Positions 1-8,453 of a stretch of 64,000 nt of DNA are shown piece by piece (positions within the stretch are counted from its first letter, which is position 1; the number at the start of each line of letters is the position of its first letter). The DNA is taken from contig NZ_FNNR01000002.1 in assembly GCF_900106835.1 (NCBI RefSeq), positions 248,001 to 312,000 on the forward strand. Reading direction: 5' to 3'. The position numbers and the translations under genes were made by a program. Under the pieces are notes generated by a model. That model made no database searches. It saw only the letters and a program-made list of their open reading frames with translations, and was not told where the DNA came from. The DNA comes from Arthrobacter sp. cf158 (lineage in GTDB: Bacteria; Actinomycetota; Actinomycetes; Actinomycetales; Micrococcaceae).

Positions 1-1598
1 TCGGAAACGACACCACCTACGAGCCCCGTATCTACTTCGGCGAGAATTCTCCCGAGTACTCCATTGTGGGTGCACCCGACGGTGCTCCCAACCGTGAGCA
101 GGACCGACCCGCGGGCCGTGAAGGCGGGGGAGAGACGCAGTACACCTTCAGCGGCAACGGTGGACCCAACGTTGGAAACTGGCTCAACAGGATTCTGTAC
201 TCCATCAAGTTCCAGTCATCGGATCTGTTGCTGTCCGACGGCGTGAACGCTGAGTCTCAGATCTTGTACGAACGCAATCCCCGCGAACGCGTCGAGAAGC
301 TGGCACCGTACCTGACGGTTGACGGTAACGCCTACCCGGCAGTTGTTGACGGACGGGTGAAGTGGATCGTCGACGGTTACACCACCAGCCAGTACTTCCC
401 GTACTCGCAGCCGCAGCAGTTGCAGAACGCGACTGCTGATTCGCAGACCAACGCCGGACGCACCGTTGCCTTGCCGAACAGCTCCGTGAATTACATCCGG
501 AACTCTGTGAAGGCCACAGTGGATGCCTATGACGGCTCAGTAAACCTTTACGCCTGGGATGACCAGGATCCGATTCTGAAGGCGTGGCAGAAGGTCTTCC
601 CAACTGCCATCAAGCCCTACTCAGAGATGTCAGGCGATCTCATGAGCCACGTCCGGTACCCGGAGGACCTCTTCAAGGTCCAGCGTGAACTGCTCGGCCG
701 CTACCACGTAACGGACCCGGACAGCTTCTACCAGAACAATGACGCGTGGAGCGTTCCGAACGATCCCACCGTTTCGGAGGCCGTAAAACAGCCGCCTTTC
801 TACATGTCGTTGCAGATGCCTGATCAGGAGAAGCCAGCCTTCCAGCTGACGTCGTCCTTTATTCCGCAAACAGTCAACGGCAGTGCCCGTAACATCCTGT
901 ACGGATTCCTGGCAGCTGACTCCGACGCTGGCAACGTGAAGGGCGTCAAGGGGGAGAGCTACGGAAAGCTGCGGCTGCTGGAACTCCCGACTGACACCCA
1001 GGTGCCTGGACCCGGACAAGCGCAGAACAAGTTCAACTCCGATCCCACCGTGTCCCAGGCGCTGAACCTCCTGCGCCAAGGTGCATCCGATGTGCTGAAC
1101 GGCAACCTGTTGACACTTCCCGTGGGTGGCGGCCTGCTGTACGTGCAGCCCGTTTATTTGAAGTCCACCGGTGAAACGTCCTACCCGACGCTGCAGCGCG
1201 TGCTGGTCGCGTTCGGTGACAAGATCGGATTCGCGCCCACCTTGGACGCAGCACTGGACCAATTGTTCGGCGGCAACTCCGGTGCCACAGCCGGCGACGC
1301 GGACAACAATGGCCAAACACCCACCGCACCACCCGGTACCACCACGCCACCGGCCGGACCTACCGACGCCAAGGCTGACCTGAAGGCAGCCCTGGACGAG
1401 GCCAACAAGGCCATCCAGGACGGTCAGGCAGCGCTGGCCAAGGGCGACTTTGCCGGCTACGGCGCGCAGCAGACCAAGTTGTCTGAAGCGCTGAAGAAGG
1501 CGCTGGACGCTGAAGGCCGTTTGGGTGCGACCTCCACGCCGTCTGCGACGCCGGAGGCTACTCCGAGTGCGACTCCGTCGCCTTCGCCGAGCAGCTGA
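1..1598 (+). CDS. UPF0182 family membrane protein, C-terminal part (5' end outside window)
   Basis: The frame is open from the first bases of the window (codons begin at position 3), so the gene starts upstream and about 532 residues are present. The visible part matches the soluble C-terminal portion of the UPF0182 (COG1615) family of large actinobacterial multi-pass membrane proteins; motifs such as [18 protein letters not shown] and [18 protein letters not shown] are typical. The N-terminal transmembrane segments must lie to the left. The last 110 residues are a Pro/Thr linker, a short charged helical segment and a Ser/Thr/Pro-rich tail ending at TGA, which suggests a flexible extracytoplasmic end. 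The function of the family is unknown. A strong terminator follows directly, so this is the last gene of its transcript. Confidence 0.9.
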   Translation, partial: GNDTTYEPRIYFGENSPEYSIVGAPDGAPNREQDRPAGREGGGETQYTFSGNGGPNVGNWLNRILYSIKFQSSDLLLSDGVNAESQILYERNPRERVEKLAPYLTVDGNAYPAVVDGRVKWIVDGYTTSQYFPYSQPQQLQNATADSQTNAGRTVALPNSSVNYIRNSVKATVDAYDGSVNLYAWDDQDPILKAWQKVFPTAIKPYSEMSGDLMSHVRYPEDLFKVQRELLGRYHVTDPDSFYQNNDAWSVPNDPTVSEAVKQPPFYMSLQMPDQEKPAFQLTSSFIPQTVNGSARNILYGFLAADSDAGNVKGVKGESYGKLRLLELPTDTQVPGPGQAQNKFNSDPTVSQALNLLRQGASDVLNGNLLTLPVGGGLLYVQPVYLKSTGETSYPTLQRVLVAFGDKIGFAPTLDAALDQLFGGNSGATAGDADNNGQTPTAPPGTTTPPAGPTDAKADLKAALDEANKAIQDGQAALAKGDFAGYGAQQTKLSEALKKALDAEGRLGATSTPSATPEATPSATPSPSPSS

Positions 1599-1614
1599 CG
1601 CGACAGCTTGATTG

Positions 1615-1663
1615 AAAAGGCCCGTGTTGACTCCCGCCAAGGGGTAGTCGACACGGGCCTTTT
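1615..1663 (+). terminator. Intrinsic terminator after the UPF0182 gene
   Basis: An 18-nt arm (1615-1632, aaaaggcccgtgttgact) pairs with 1646-1663 with one G-T pair. It is flanked by A and T runs, so it could work in both directions. Confidence 0.85.
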
Positions 1664-1696
1664 CTGCGGGGGAGACACACATCACGCAGTCAGGAT

Positions 1697-1725
1697 TTGG
1701 TCTGGCATTCACCGGGCGGTAATGT
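1697..1725 (+). promoter_or_regulatory. Probable promoter of the first initiator tRNA gene
   Basis: TTGGTC at 1697-1702, a 17-nt spacer and TAATGT at 1720-1725 resemble a sigma-70-type -35/-10 pair. The mature tRNA starts 11 nt after the -10. The 5' leader (gttgttcttgcga) is shared with the second tRNA copy. Confidence 0.6.
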
Positions 1726-1736
1726 TGTTCTTGCGA

Positions 1737-1810
1737 CGCGGGGTGGAGCAGTTCGGTAGCTCGCTGGGCTCATAACCCAGAGGTCACAGGTTCAAATCCT
1801 GTCCCCGCAA
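1737..1810 (+). tRNA. Initiator tRNA-fMet (CAT anticodon), copy 1
   Basis: The 74-nt gene (CCA not encoded) folds into a cloverleaf with anticodon CAT. Two initiator hallmarks are visible: the first base C is unpaired against A at position 72 (cgcgggg against ccccgca), and three G-C pairs (ggg/ccc) stack below the anticodon loop. This is therefore the initiator rather than an elongator Met tRNA. The promoter lies just upstream and a palindromic terminator 10 nt downstream, making it a stand-alone unit. An identical copy lies 353 bp downstream. Confidence 0.96.
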
Positions 1811-1815
1811 CTGGA

Positions 1816-1853
1816 AAAAGGTCCGGATCAGTAATTACTGATCCGGACCTTTT
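1816..1853 (+). terminator. Terminator of tRNA-fMet copy 1
   Basis: The 30-nt segment 1820-1849 is a perfect palindrome (arm ggtccggatcagt), preceded by A5 and followed by T4. Confidence 0.9.
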
Positions 1854-2076
1854 GCTTTTCCCGAATGGCACACTTTGAATTACTAGTGATCTGCCATCCG
1901 CAATCTTGAAAGCAGCCAGGACATTCCTGCGAGCCTGAATTCCCATCCCGCCGGTTCTTCTTCAGTAAACGGCGGAAGTGCGTTTAGACGGGTTCTCAGG
2001 TCCCTCGGATGCTATGGAGTGATCTACGGCACTATTGCTACCTTATGGTCAAGAGCACCCCAGCGGGTGCGGTAGA
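1854..2076. other. Spacer between the two tRNA-fMet genes, no gene seen
   Basis: No convincing reading frame is present. The last part must hold the promoter of the second tRNA: TAGAGT at 2073-2078 is in the -10 position, with no good -35 match. I see nothing else that can be supported. Confidence 0.6.
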
Positions 2077-2089
2077 GTTGTTCTTGCGA

Positions 2090-2163
2090 CGCGGGGTGGA
2101 GCAGTTCGGTAGCTCGCTGGGCTCATAACCCAGAGGTCACAGGTTCAAATCCTGTCCCCGCAA
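2090..2163 (+). tRNA. Initiator tRNA-fMet (CAT anticodon), copy 2
   Basis: Identical over all 74 nt to the copy at 1737-1810, including the unpaired C1/A72 and the three G-C pairs under the anticodon loop that mark an initiator. The 12-13 nt leader before it and the palindromic terminator after it are also the same, while the spacer between the copies is unrelated. A duplicated expression unit kept identical suggests a demand for initiator tRNA dosage or recent duplication/gene conversion. Confidence 0.96.
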
Positions 2164-2169
2164 CTGGAG

Positions 2170-2207
2170 AAAAGGTCCGGATCAGTAATTACTGATCCGG
2201 ACCTTTT
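2170..2207 (+). terminator. Terminator of tRNA-fMet copy 2
   Basis: The same 30-nt perfect palindrome as after copy 1 lies at 2174-2203, preceded by A4 and followed by T4. Confidence 0.9.
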
Positions 2208-2323
2208 GGTTAAGCCCGGACCTCGTGTCCAGCCGGGAACTTTTGATGAGCCAGTTGTCGGGCAACCCAGTGCTAGCATCAAACCCGGATTTACTGAGGC
2301 ACGAACGATGGATAGGACGCCCA

Positions 2324-3121
2324 ATGGTCAACGACGACTTCACTGCCGGGGCCGATCGCGACGTTCTTCAGCGGGACAGTCCTGTTGCTGTCTACCAGCA
2401 AGTGGCCGATGTTCTGACGGAGCAGGTCAGCCGCTTGGAGCCTGGATCCCGGATAGCCACTGAAGAGTCGCTGATGGACCAGTACGGCATCAGCCGGACC
2501 ACGGTCCGCAAAGCGATCGAAACGCTCGTGGCAAAGGGCCTGCTGGTCCGCAGGCAGGGCAAAGGGACGTTCGTGATGGCCCAGCGTCCAGTGAAAATGT
2601 TGAACCGCCTGGCACCCTTCATGGAGACGTTTACGGCGGCAGGGATGAAAACCGTCAAGGGCCTCATCGAATATAAATGGATGGAAAAGGACACATCGGT
2701 TCCGGCCAAGCTGGTTTCCGATGACAACCTTGTGCTTGTGATCCGGCGCTCCTATTCAAGCGCTGGCTGGCCCTACGCAATTGCAGAAATCTTCATCCCC
2801 TCCCATATCGGGCGCCACATCAGTTTGGCGGACGCCGAACGCAACTCCATTTATCAGGTCATCCAAGACAGGACGCTGAAGCCGCTGCAGCGGGCTGAAA
2901 TCACTGTGACCATGCATGCCCCGCCGGAACACCTGGCAGATGCCCTGAACGTCCGTGGGTTCGCCATGGTGCCGCGTCTGGAGCGCACTACGCTGGGCGA
3001 TCATGGAGAGGTGCTGGAGTGCACCGTGACGTACTTTCACCCCAAAGGATTTGAAATCCGGGCCGAGGTGGCAACGGATGCCAGCCCTATCCAAGACTCC
3101 GCAGTTCACGGTGCAGGGTAG
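2324..3121 (+). CDS. GntR-family transcriptional regulator with UTRA domain
   Basis: A 265-residue HutC-type GntR regulator. Residues about 20-85 form the winged helix-turn-helix, with the recognition segment GISRTTVRKAIETLVAKGLL and the wing RRQGKGTFV. Residues about 105-250 form a UTRA ligand-binding domain, which in this family binds a small metabolite such as a phosphosugar or amino-acid derivative. The frame is open further upstream to 2225, but a start at ATG 2324 gives a normal family length. No adjacent metabolic operon lies on the same strand, so the regulon cannot be read from context. It is alone between the tRNA units and a strong terminator. Confidence 0.88.
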   Translation: MVNDDFTAGADRDVLQRDSPVAVYQQVADVLTEQVSRLEPGSRIATEESLMDQYGISRTTVRKAIETLVAKGLLVRRQGKGTFVMAQRPVKMLNRLAPFMETFTAAGMKTVKGLIEYKWMEKDTSVPAKLVSDDNLVLVIRRSYSSAGWPYAIAEIFIPSHIGRHISLADAERNSIYQVIQDRTLKPLQRAEITVTMHAPPEHLADALNVRGFAMVPRLERTTLGDHGEVLECTVTYFHPKGFEIRAEVATDASPIQDSAVHGAG

Positions 3122-3131
3122 CTGCACAGCA

Positions 3132-3169
3132 GGAAGGGGCCGGATTCTTGTCAGAATCCGGCCCCTTCC
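3132..3169. terminator. Bidirectional terminator between gntR-type gene and pspA
   Basis: Arms of 17 bp (3132-3148 and 3153-3169, ggaaggggccggattct and complement) with a 4-nt loop separate two convergent genes. Confidence 0.88.
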
Positions 3170-3211
3170 GTGGTTCAGCGGTACGATACCGGCAATGCGC
3201 CGGCCCCAAGC

Positions 3212-4000
3212 TTAGAGCTTGTCGAAATCAGCTTCGTCGACGGTTGCCCCGCTTGATGCGGTGGCGCCGGCGCCGATGGCAGGTTTGGAGCCGCCCGACT
3301 TCAGAGCGGCAAGGCGAGCCTCAATTTCGGTCTGCTCGCCCAGGTCCTCAAGCTGGTTGAACTGGGCATCAAGGCTGGAGCTTGCAAGTTCCTGCTGGCC
3401 CAGGACCTTGGCCTCTTCACGGCGGATCTTCTCTTCGAAGCGGCCCACCTCGCTGGTGGGATCCATGATGTCGATGCTCTTGAGAGCATCGTGAACCTGG
3501 GACTGCGCGGCCGCAGTCTTGGAGCGGGCCACCAGCTCGTTGCGCTTTGCGGTGAGCTGGTTGAGCTTGTTCTTCATCTGGTCGAGCCCGGTCTTGAGCT
3601 TGTCCACGACCTCGGTCTGTGAGGCGATGCTCGGCTCTGCAGACTTTGCCTCGGACTCCGCGGTCATCTGGCGCTGGATGGCTACCTTGGCAAGGTTGTC
3701 GAACTTCTGGGCATCAACGGTGTCGCCTGCGTTGCGGTACTCGTCGGCCTTCCGGGACGCCGCCAGGGCCTTGTTTCCCCAGTCCTGGGCGTTCTTGACG
3801 TCCTCGTTGTAGTCGGCCTGCAGCATACGGAGATTACCGATGGTCTGGGCCACGGCTGACTCGGCCTCGGCAATGTTGTTCGTGTAGTCGCGGACCATCT
3901 GGTCCAGCATCTTCTGCGGGTCCTCAGCCTGGTCCAGCAAGGCGTTGATGTTTGCCTTGGCGAGCTGTGAGATCCGACCGAAAATGGACTGCTTAACCAT
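3212..4000 (-). CDS. pspA: PspA/IM30 family membrane-stress protein
   Basis: A 262-residue, almost entirely helical protein beginning MVKQSIFGRISQLAKANINA. The amphipathic start followed by LLDQAEDPQKMLDQMVRDY is typical of PspA/IM30/Vipp1 proteins, which coat damaged cytoplasmic membrane and form ESCRT-III-like rods. Long coiled-coil heptads fill residues about 30-220, and a low-complexity tail ends VDEADFDKL. The start at 4000 is set by GAAAGG seven bases upstream; an upstream in-frame codon at 4033 lacks a ribosome site. It lies 98 bp behind the TPM-domain gene on the same strand, so the two are probably co-transcribed. No PspB/C or ClgR partner is seen beside it. Confidence 0.92.
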   Translation of the reverse strand: MVKQSIFGRISQLAKANINALLDQAEDPQKMLDQMVRDYTNNIAEAESAVAQTIGNLRMLQADYNEDVKNAQDWGNKALAASRKADEYRNAGDTVDAQKFDNLAKVAIQRQMTAESEAKSAEPSIASQTEVVDKLKTGLDQMKNKLNQLTAKRNELVARSKTAAAQSQVHDALKSIDIMDPTSEVGRFEEKIRREEAKVLGQQELASSSLDAQFNQLEDLGEQTEIEARLAALKSGGSKPAIGAGATASSGATVDEADFDKL

Positions 4001-4098
4001 GGTGATGCCTTTCGTCCTGCTCAGTGGTGCCACTGAAGTCAGTGATCAGTTGTTGTACCGCTTCTATGCGGGGCATGGACCCCACGTAGTCTGTCTGG

Positions 4099-6171
4099 CT
4101 AGAAGCTGCCGGAGTCTCCGCCGCCGAAGTCGCCACCGCCGCCGAAGTCGCCTCCGCCGCCGAAGTCGCCTCCGCCGCCGGAGTCACCGCCGAAGAAGCC
4201 GCCACCTCCGCCGCCGTCATTGCCGCCGCCCCAGCCGCCCCCGCCGCCATTGAGGATGGAATTGATGAGGATGCCGCCGAGGATGGCACCGCCGAGGCCG
4301 CCGCCTCCGCCGCCACCGCCGAACATGCCACCGCGTCCGTAGCCTTGGCCCTGGTCTGCATAGCCGAACTGGTCGACGTCCGACTGCGCAAGCTGGGCCG
4401 CCTGGGCGGCGAGTGAATGCGCCTGCTGGGCATATGTCAGGGCCGTGACGGGATCGTTGCGCGAGATGGACAGTGCGTAATCGAGGTTGCGTTGAGCTTC
4501 GGCCAGCCGGGTCCTTGCCTCTGTGCCCACGCCGCCGCGTCGGGCAGTGATGTAGTCGGAGGTGGCGCTGATCTGGGCCTGGGCAGCCATGATGGTCTGC
4601 TGCAGAGATGCTTGTGCCCGGCGGGCCTGCTCCTGCTGGTCGCGAATACCGGACAGGGACTGGTCCAAAGCCTGATGGGCTGACTCCACGCGGCTGAGGG
4701 TCGCGATGGGGTCGATCTTTCCACCTTGGATCTCGGTCTTCACTTGTGCCAAGGCGGCTTCGACACCAGCTACGGGGCCGGCAAGTTCAGGGTGCTCGCC
4801 CGATTGGATCATGGCCCTGGCCTGGGCGAGGTCCTGGCTGGTCTCCGCAACTGCGCCTTCAAGCGATGTGCGGGCCTCATCCAGGCTTCCAGCCGTCTTT
4901 GTTATCGCGTCGATCAGCACATTCGTCTGGTGCAGGCTTTCCTCGGCCGCGCGAACGGCTACTGCGGCCAAGCTGTTCTCGCCGACCGCCAATTTCTCCT
5001 GTGCAGCGGTGACAGCATTCTGCACGAATGCGAGTCGCTCTTTAGCCTGCAGGATGTTGTCGGAGACCTGCGTCAAGGCGGATTCAGCGTACTTTGCGCG
5101 CAAGCCCTCAAGTGATTGCTCGGCGTTTGCGATCTTTGAGTCCGCGTCCTTGGCTCCAGCGGACACCGCTGCCAGGGCCTGGGGGGCATTCTTTTCAAGC
5201 TCCCGCAAAGAGTCGAAGTCTGCCTTTTGGTCACGCAGTGACGCAAGTGCCGCCTCTGACCTGCGAATGATTTCGCCGAGCCAGCTCCGCTGTTGCTCTT
5301 CAGTGTCCGGAATGTGGTCATCAAGCTGCTGCTGAAGCTTGAAGGATTCCGTCATGTGGCCCTTGGCTTCCTCCAGGGCTTTGGTGAAGTTCCCGATTGC
5401 GGAGTCGCCATACTGTGCCTGGGCAAATCCGAGTTCCTGCTCGCTGGACTTGATGGCGTCGTCCGCCTCGATCAACAGCGAGCCGCTCTTTTGCCGCAGT
5501 TCCGGGATGCTGAGGCCAGCCAAGGGGTCAAGCTGCTCACCTTGCGGTCCATAACTGGCGCTGGTGGCCTGGCTGCCCTTCTTGCGGCGGTTACGCAAGT
5601 ACAGGTATGTCCCTGCGCCACCGGCGGCTACAACACCGACTCCAACGAGGACGCCAACTCCGGCGTTGCCGCTGGGCACTGTCCCGCTTCCACCGCCTGC
5701 AGCGTCGCCGATGGCTGCAGCCGTATCTATGGCTGCTTGGGCATAGTCCTTCTTGCCGCCTGCCAGATTGGCAACAACGGCATTCTGAGCGATTGCCGAC
5801 TGTTTGGAGTAGATGGAGCTCCCCGAGTTCAGGGCGAAGTTGTACTGGCCAGCCGTGGAAATCGCCAGAATGGCGTCCGGCTTACCCATGAGCTTCTTAT
5901 CGGCAACGGCCTTGGTCCACTCTTTGGGGTCCGACGGGTTGGTGAAGGAGTCCACGGTGACCACGTAAAGGTTGTACTTGTGATCCTTGAGCGTTTTTTG
6001 GATGGCGTCCTGGACTTCGCCTTTTCGGCTGCCCAGCACGTTGGCGTCGTCCACGATGTTTTGTCCGGACGGAATGGTCACCGGATCGGTGGCCCAGGCA
6101 GCTGAGGCCGGGAAGGCCAACAGTCCAGCCACGCCAAATCCGGCGAGTACGCGTTTAAATATTGACCGCAT
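4099..6171 (-). CDS. Secreted TPM-domain protein with coiled coils and Gly-rich tail
   Basis: A 690-residue exported protein. Residues 1-28 are a signal peptide (cut near ASAAWA). Residues about 35-150 are a TPM domain (DDANVLGSRKGEVQDAIQK...YNLYVVTVDS), a fold found in YgcG, Psb32 and TLP18.3. Residues 171-192 are a transmembrane helix followed by RNRRKKG, giving an outside-in topology with about 500 cytoplasmic residues. Those form long coiled coils, then a tail of DFGGGG repeats. It is much longer than the usual 250-300 residue TPM protein. The start at 6171 has AAGGG at a suitable distance. It sits upstream of pspA, suggesting a membrane-maintenance role. The enzymatic activity of this type is unproven. 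Confidence 0.85.
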   Translation of the reverse strand: MRSIFKRVLAGFGVAGLLAFPASAAWATDPVTIPSGQNIVDDANVLGSRKGEVQDAIQKTLKDHKYNLYVVTVDSFTNPSDPKEWTKAVADKKLMGKPDAILAISTAGQYNFALNSGSSIYSKQSAIAQNAVVANLAGGKKDYAQAAIDTAAAIGDAAGGGSGTVPSGNAGVGVLVGVGVVAAGGAGTYLYLRNRRKKGSQATSASYGPQGEQLDPLAGLSIPELRQKSGSLLIEADDAIKSSEQELGFAQAQYGDSAIGNFTKALEEAKGHMTESFKLQQQLDDHIPDTEEQQRSWLGEIIRRSEAALASLRDQKADFDSLRELEKNAPQALAAVSAGAKDADSKIANAEQSLEGLRAKYAESALTQVSDNILQAKERLAFVQNAVTAAQEKLAVGENSLAAVAVRAAEESLHQTNVLIDAITKTAGSLDEARTSLEGAVAETSQDLAQARAMIQSGEHPELAGPVAGVEAALAQVKTEIQGGKIDPIATLSRVESAHQALDQSLSGIRDQQEQARRAQASLQQTIMAAQAQISATSDYITARRGGVGTEARTRLAEAQRNLDYALSISRNDPVTALTYAQQAHSLAAQAAQLAQSDVDQFGYADQGQGYGRGGMFGGGGGGGGLGGAILGGILINSILNGGGGGWGGGNDGGGGGGFFGGDSGGGGDFGGGGDFGGGGDFGGGDSGSF
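4111..4187 (-). repeat. 18-bp tandem repeats encoding DFGGGG
   Basis: About four imperfect copies of an 18-bp unit (gccgccgaagtcgcctcc on the plus strand) encode the glycine-rich C-terminus of the TPM protein. This is an expandable coding repeat, not a CRISPR array. Confidence 0.8.
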
Positions 6172-6490
6172 GTGCAACCCTTCAGCACGTCTGCGACTGG
6201 AACAAGGCGTACCAATCGTCACAGAATGCTCAGCGCCCCCACGCATGGTGTAAAGCCGCAGGTCGCTGTGGCAATTCCTCTTGATTCTATGGTGCACCCC
6301 ATGGCCCGTCCACAGCAGTGAATATGCCACCAGCGAAATATAGGAGAGAGCCGGATTGTTCAGCCGCTGAGGGAATTTTGGAGAGCCGGCCACAGGCGCC
6401 CACGCCTTTCAGGAAGCTCCCAGCGAACGTCCGCTTTTGTTCCAGTAATTGGGTACATAGTTGTTGAAGACGAGGACGAAAGGAACCCCC
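6172..6490. other. Divergent intergenic region between TPM-domain gene and HtrA-type protease
   Basis: The 319-bp region must carry the promoters of both divergent genes. I found no convincing -35/-10 pair or operator and no small gene that can be supported. Confidence 0.5.
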
Positions 6491-8227
6491 ATGACGGAGA
6501 ACCCAGCGCAGGGCACCGCACCAGAGAACCGCGAGCCTGCTGAGCCGCGGGACGTGACGGGAGAGCACAATGATGCCGCCGCCACCCAGCAGCAGCCTGC
6601 CTGGTCTTCAGGGCAGGGCGCGGGCGAGCAGGCCGGGAATACACAGCCAACAACTCCCATGCCGGCCTTCCAGCCACCTGCAACCCCGGCCCAGCACAAC
6701 ACGCCGGCCCAGCACAGCACGCCGGCCCAGCACAGCACGCCGGCCCAGCACAGCACGCCGGCCCAGCACAACACTCCGGACCAGCAGGGCACCGCGCCAC
6801 ACTACGGTGCTCCCGCACAGGCGAACCCGACCGCGCAGCAGCCGCACTACTACGGCGCTCCGCAGCAGCAGGACCCGGCGCATCGCCCCAGCTACCCCCA
6901 GCACCAGCCGTTCTACGGCGGCGGTTCGAATCCCGGCGACGGCAACGCGCAGTTCAATAGCGCTCAAGGCCAGCAGGGTCCTGGGATGCAGCACACTCCA
7001 GGGCACTCATCGGCGGTAGCGACCAAGCGCAAGCCGGCATTCGGCGTCGGTACCCTGGTTGCGAGCATGCTGGCAGCGGGTCTGGTTGGCGGCGGTGTAG
7101 TGGCCGGAACCAACATGCTCTGGGACAACCCTGCTCCGGCCGCCTCCACGAGTGGACAATCCAGCACGGTGATCGTGAACAACAAGGACGACGTCAACGT
7201 CATCACGGCTGCCGCCGCCAAGGCATCGCCCAGCGTGGTGACCATCAAGGCAACCAGCGGCAACGAAGGTGGGACCGGCTCTGGCATCATCCTGGATGAC
7301 CAAGGCCACATTCTCACCAACACGCACGTGGTGACCCTTGACGGCGCCACTGCCAACGCAACCATCGAGGTCCGCACCAATGATGGCAAGGTCCTCAAAG
7401 CCACAGTTGTTGGCACGGATCCGTTGTCTGACCTGGCAGTCATCAAGGTCAGCGATGCCTCCGGACTGGTACCGGCAACGCTTGGTGACTCTTCCAAGAT
7501 CAACGTGGGGGACACCGCCGTCGCCATCGGTTCGCCGCTGGGCCTGACGGGTACGGTGACGGACGGCATCGTCTCCACGCTCAACCGCACCATCAGCGTC
7601 GCGTCGTCCGCCGTTCCGGAAGGCACCCCTGATGAAAGCCAGGGTGGTGACGAGGGCTTCCAGTTCGCACCGCCGAACGGTAGCCAGAGCCAGAACACGG
7701 CCAATGAGGGCTCGATCGCGATCAACGTCATCCAAACCGACGCGGCCATCAATCCGGGCAACTCCGGTGGTGCGCTGGTGAACAGCAAGGGTGAAGTCAT
7801 TGGCGTCAACGTTGCCATCGCATCGGCTGGCAGCAGCACGTCCCAGTCTTCAGCCGGCAACATCGGTGTGGGCTTCAGCGTCCCGATCAACCACGCAAAG
7901 CGTGTGGCGCAGGAGATTATTGATAACGGCAAGGCAAGCCATGGACAGTTCGGTGTATCTGTTCGTTCGAAGTCTTCCACTGGCAGCGATTCCGGCTTCT
8001 CTGTGGGAGCTGAGGTTGCCTCGGTGACCAGCGGATCGGCCGCAGCCAAGGCCGGGCTTAAAGTTGGCGACGTCGTGACCAAGTTCGGTGATTACACGGT
8101 CAGTGATCCCAACCAGCTGACCGCAGCCGTCCGGGAACAGCCGGCCGGTGCAAAGGTCAAGGTAACAATCCTGCGTGGTGGCCAGTCACAAGAGGTTGAG
8201 GTCACCCTCGACGCCGCTCAACAGTAG
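6491..8227 (+). CDS. Membrane-anchored HtrA/DegP-type serine protease (S1C) with PDZ domain
   Basis: A 578-residue trypsin-like protease. Residues 1-180 are a Gln/Pro/Ala-rich cytoplasmic segment with five AQHSTP-type repeats. A transmembrane helix lies at about 184-206. The protease domain carries His279 (TNTHVV), Asp314 (SDLAVIKV) and Ser425 (GNSGGALV), and a PDZ domain fills the last 100 residues (GSAAAKAGLKVGDVVTKFG). The intact triad predicts an active envelope-quality-control protease acting outside the membrane, as for mycobacterial HtrA/PepD. An unusual Gly/Gln-rich insertion lies between Asp and Ser (near codons 375-410). The start is fixed by AAAGGA before ATG 6491. It is transcribed alone and divergent from the TPM/PspA stress operon. 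Confidence 0.93.
   Translation: MTENPAQGTAPENREPAEPRDVTGEHNDAAATQQQPAWSSGQGAGEQAGNTQPTTPMPAFQPPATPAQHNTPAQHSTPAQHSTPAQHSTPAQHNTPDQQGTAPHYGAPAQANPTAQQPHYYGAPQQQDPAHRPSYPQHQPFYGGGSNPGDGNAQFNSAQGQQGPGMQHTPGHSSAVATKRKPAFGVGTLVASMLAAGLVGGGVVAGTNMLWDNPAPAASTSGQSSTVIVNNKDDVNVITAAAAKASPSVVTIKATSGNEGGTGSGIILDDQGHILTNTHVVTLDGATANATIEVRTNDGKVLKATVVGTDPLSDLAVIKVSDASGLVPATLGDSSKINVGDTAVAIGSPLGLTGTVTDGIVSTLNRTISVASSAVPEGTPDESQGGDEGFQFAPPNGSQSQNTANEGSIAINVIQTDAAINPGNSGGALVNSKGEVIGVNVAIASAGSSTSQSSAGNIGVGFSVPINHAKRVAQEIIDNGKASHGQFGVSVRSKSSTGSDSGFSVGAEVASVTSGSAAAKAGLKVGDVVTKFGDYTVSDPNQLTAAVREQPAGAKVKVTILRGGQSQEVEVTLDAAQQ
6689..6778 (+). repeat. Five 18-bp coding repeats (AQH[NS]TP)
   Basis: Residues 67-96 of the HtrA-type protease are five head-to-tail copies of AQHNTP/AQHSTP, nearly identical at the DNA level (cggcccagcacagcacgc). 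They lie in the cytoplasmic N-terminal tail and are likely variable in copy number between strains. Confidence 0.9.
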
Positions 8228-8243
8228 TCGGTACAGGCAACGC

Positions 8244-8284
8244 ACGACGACGGGCGGCACCTCATGGGTGCTGCCCGTCGTCGT
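8244..8284 (+). terminator. Terminator after the HtrA-type protease
   Basis: An arm of about 18 bp (acgacgacgggcggcacc) pairs with gggtgctgcccgtcgtcgt with one G-T pair. It lacks a long T-run. Confidence 0.7.
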
Positions 8285-8453
8285 GGCGTCCCCGGTATTG
8301 CCCGGCTGAAACAGGCGTTAACGCTGGGAGTGGTTTTCTGCGGGCAATATGCTTAGCTAGGACGAGCCCACGCGCTGGGCAATTCGCGGCCACGCTCTTG
8401 CGGTTGGCCGTCCACAAGCATGGAAGGCTGCTTCGAAGACAGTGGAAGAGACA

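Larger units (their letters stand above)
1724..2208 (+). repeat. Direct duplication of the initiator tRNA unit
   Basis: About 130 bp (leader, tRNA and terminator) at 1724-1854 are repeated almost exactly at 2077-2208, offset 353-354 bp. The only difference noticed is one inserted base between tRNA and terminator (actggaaaaagg versus actggagaaaagg). Confidence 0.9.

Noticed and set aside
6689-6778. Tandem repeats considered as a CRISPR array
   Set aside because: The repeat is 18 bp, head-to-tail with no spacers, and codes for protein in frame.
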